A stretch of 64,000 nt of DNA from Alkalibacillus filiformis. Its GTDB lineage: Bacteria > Bacillota > Bacilli > Bacillales > Alkalibacillaceae. Of this stretch, positions 63,845 to 64,000 are shown in pieces (within the stretch, counting starts at the first letter, position 1; every line of letters starts with the position of its first letter). The notes under the pieces are model-generated. The model saw nothing but the letters and a program-made list of their open reading frames with translations, had not been told where the DNA came from and searched no databases. The translations under genes were made by a program, and so were the position numbers. The stretch spans positions 124,001 through 188,000 of the forward strand of contig NZ_JAUSUP010000002.1 in assembly GCF_030814115.1 (NCBI RefSeq), read 5' to 3'.

Positions 63845-64000
63845 GAGGTCAAAGAGTATGAATTAATATCTAGACCTTAAAATTCCTTCTGCTTGTTTCT
63901 AATTCACTTTAATTACATTTAGTGTAACTTTGCTTAAAGGGGTTAAAAAGGTTACAATCAGCATAATTATGTCCCCCTTTTAAGAAGAGGTGATCTAGTG
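63845..64000 (+). other. Regulatory region and possible gene start at the window edge
   Basis: The inverted repeat TTACA-n5-TGTAA is at 63913-63927 and TTACA recurs near 63954. The last bases, AAGAGGTGATCTA followed by GTG at 63998, look like a ribosome site and start codon of a plus-strand gene cut off by the window end. Confidence 0.4.

Overview
The window reads as the chromosome of a low-GC, endospore-forming, halophilic or halotolerant member of the Bacillaceae. The evidence is: Bacillus-type AGGAGG ribosome sites and Rho-independent terminators; four small acid-soluble spore protein genes (three SspH-like, one SspP); DUF3231 spore-type proteins; a GbsR regulator, a BCCT betaine-type carrier and ectoine genes ectA-ectB for salt stress; a PerR-type box at katG. 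The genus is an inference; no rRNA or tRNA lies in the window.

Layout. 1-6.5 kb: a truncated YetF-like membrane protein, a YiiX-like papain-fold protein, a vanadium haloperoxidase-family enzyme, 3-hydroxybutyrate dehydrogenase, a metallophosphoesterase, GbsR and two sspH genes. 6.6-11 kb, minus strand: a coiled-coil protein, RlmN, a two-helix extracellular sensor with no output domain, and a TraB/PrgY-type membrane protein. 11-18 kb: an alpha-glucoside block (alpha-glucosidase, ROK glucokinase, second alpha-glucosidase behind twin operator-like sites, then glucose-6-phosphate isomerase), followed by a lipoprotein fusing leucine-rich repeats to a second TraB-type domain. 18-24.5 kb: DEAD-box helicase CshA with a long leader holding a terminator, a GntR/UTRA regulator, an extended SDR, an OFA-type MFS carrier and a polytopic membrane protein. 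24.5-34 kb: BCCT carrier, CoA-type Nudix hydrolase, D,D-carboxypeptidase, ectB and ectA (no ectC), a divergent DUF3231 pair (one frameshifted), a third sspH, a ~530 bp repeat and an FG-GAP protein. 34-43 kb: a two-component system whose kinase has an in-frame stop, next to a YdhK lipoprotein; the methionine transporter metNIQ; a second copy of the repeat; mqo; a patatin-like protein. 43-51.4 kb: class I aldolase fda, a frameshifted NarL-type kinase with its regulator, two tandem secreted subtilases, then a 125-bp copy of the fda 3' end. 51.4-64 kb: AraC regulator, MFS carrier, two small coupled ORFs, a GPP34 (GOLPH3-like) protein, a CLC antiporter of the fluoride-type subfamily by motif, a LysR remnant, katG, an EamA carrier, sspP, a large protein with SAP repeats and a FokI-like nuclease domain, and another MFS carrier.

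How the genes work together. GbsR, BCCT and EctAB form an osmoprotection theme spread over about 25 kb. The two alpha-glucosidases, glucokinase, Pgi and Fda can feed alpha-glucosides into glycolysis. The kinase, NarL-type regulator and two subtilases look like one secreted-proteolysis module.

The strongest unusual signals are: (1) the duplicated fda 3' end bracketing the two-component/subtilase block, the footprint left when a segment integrates at a gene's 3' end; (2) a solitary SAP plus FokI-like nuclease gene without a methyltransferase; (3) ectAB closed by a terminator, without ectC, and with a possible ATT start for ectA; (4) the cshA leader, with a consensus promoter and an internal terminator; (5) a LRR-TraB lipoprotein fusion. 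Two kinases and one DUF3231 gene are interrupted, which may be real decay or assembly error.
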